In this document: piece by piece, positions 63,640-64,000 of the stretch | Layout: every line of letters begins with the position of its first letter | How positions within the stretch are numbered: position 1 is the stretch's first letter | DNA from: Pseudomonas sp. Gutcm_11s | GTDB lineage: Bacteria > Pseudomonadota > Gammaproteobacteria > Pseudomonadales > Pseudomonadaceae | NCBI RefSeq assembly: GCF_028649395.1 | Contig: NZ_JAQSUW010000014.1 | Span: 604,315 to 668,314 of the forward strand | Length of the DNA stretch: 64,000 bases | Reading direction: 5' to 3' | The notes under the pieces: generated by a model | The model's database searches: none | The model's input: the letters and a program-made list of their open reading frames with translations, nothing else | What the model was told of the DNA's origin: nothing | Translations under genes and position numbers: made by a program

Positions 63640-64000
63640 TTAAAGGTTCTGCGTGATGAAGGAGAGCATCTGGTCCGAGGTGGAGATCACCTTGGAGTTC
63701 ATCTCGTAGGCGCGCTGGGTGGTGATCATGTTGACCAGCTCTTCCACCACGCTGACGTTGGAGTTCTCCAGGGTGTTCTGCAGCACGGTGCCCAGGCCGG
63801 TCAGGCCCGGGGTGCCGACCTGCGGCGCACCACTGGAAGCGGTCTCCAGGAACAGGTTGTTGCCGATGGCCTGCAGGCCCGCCGGGTTGACGAAGTCGGC
63901 GGTCTGGATGTTGCCGATCACCTGGGAGGCCGGGTTACCGGCAACGGTGACCGAAGCGGTGCCATCCTCGCCTACGGTGAAGGTCTGCACCTCGGCCGGC
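63640..64000 (-). CDS. flgG: Distal rod protein FlgG, partial (C-terminal part)
   Basis: The last 119 complete codons before the right edge cuts the gene. 'GNIQTADFVNPAGLQAIGNNLFLET' (in part), 'SNVSVVEELVNMITTQRAYEMNSK' (in part) and the end 'VISTSDQMLSFITQNL' are the conserved FlgG C-terminus. It continues into the frame with flgF expected beyond. The truncation is only due to the window. Confidence 0.97.
   Translation of the reverse strand, partial: PAEVQTFTVGEDGTASVTVAGNPASQVIGNIQTADFVNPAGLQAIGNNLFLETASSGAPQVGTPGLTGLGTVLQNTLENSNVSVVEELVNMITTQRAYEMNSKVISTSDQMLSFITQNL

Overview
This window is a nearly complete polar-flagellum and chemotaxis locus of a Pseudomonas-type gammaproteobacterium (Pseudomonas sensu lato, not obviously P. 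aeruginosa). The evidence is GC-rich DNA, the FleQ/FleSR/FleN/FlhF/FliA regulatory set, the cheYZAB-motCD order, and the hptB-hsbR-hsbA genes sitting between fliK and fliJ. Almost everything is on the minus strand, so transcription runs from high to low coordinates. The only plus-strand genes are a second FliK-like gene with its FlhB-C-terminal-like partner (5146-7028) and sodC (21932-22453, with a possible leader ORF).

Read in transcription order from the right edge: flgG (cut by the edge), flgH, flgI, flgJ, flgK and flgL (rod, rings, muramidase, hook-filament junction). Next comes an eight-gene island (47783-56706) with a SPINDLY/OGT-like glycosyltransferase and a CDP-deoxyhexose pathway (rfbF, rfbG, a 3,5-epimerase, a C-methyltransferase, two more methyltransferase-like genes and an SDR epimerase/reductase), very probably for flagellin glycosylation. 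It is followed by fliC, flaG, fliD, two fliS copies and fliT/fleP-like. The regulators fleQ and fleSR come next, then fliEFGHIJ, the hsbA-hsbR-hptB phosphorelay/anti-sigma-antagonist branch, fliK, and fliLMNOPQR-flhB. Then come the inserted sodC, flhA-flhF-fleN-fliA, cheYZAB, motCD, a polar array-positioning set (ParC-like ATPase, ParP-like CheW protein, CheW, FipA), and a periplasmic rhodanese. The left edge holds ccmA-ccmG, the cytochrome c maturation operon.

Regulatory reading: I found RpoN (-24/-12) sites in front of flhA, fliL, fliE, fleS and fliD, and a further candidate in front of the glycosylation island. Each has an AT-cored palindrome-like FleQ-box candidate downstream, at 16-17 or 26-27 bases from the -12 end. 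FliA (sigma-28) sites are clear in front of fliC and probable in front of the second-transcribed fliS; candidates also lie in front of cheA and the ParP-like gene. Hairpin terminators separate fleQ/fleS, fleR/fliE, fliK/fliL, fliT/fleQ and island/fliC.

The most interesting parts are the glycosylation island with its candidate RpoN/FleQ promoter and RBS-sequestering inverted repeat, the duplicated FliK/FlhB-type switch pair beside ccm, sodC with a 23-codon upstream ORF inside the export-gate cluster, and a triplicated motif in the CheA linker. No intergenic stretch exceeds 300 bases. I saw no tRNA, rRNA, IS element or CRISPR array.
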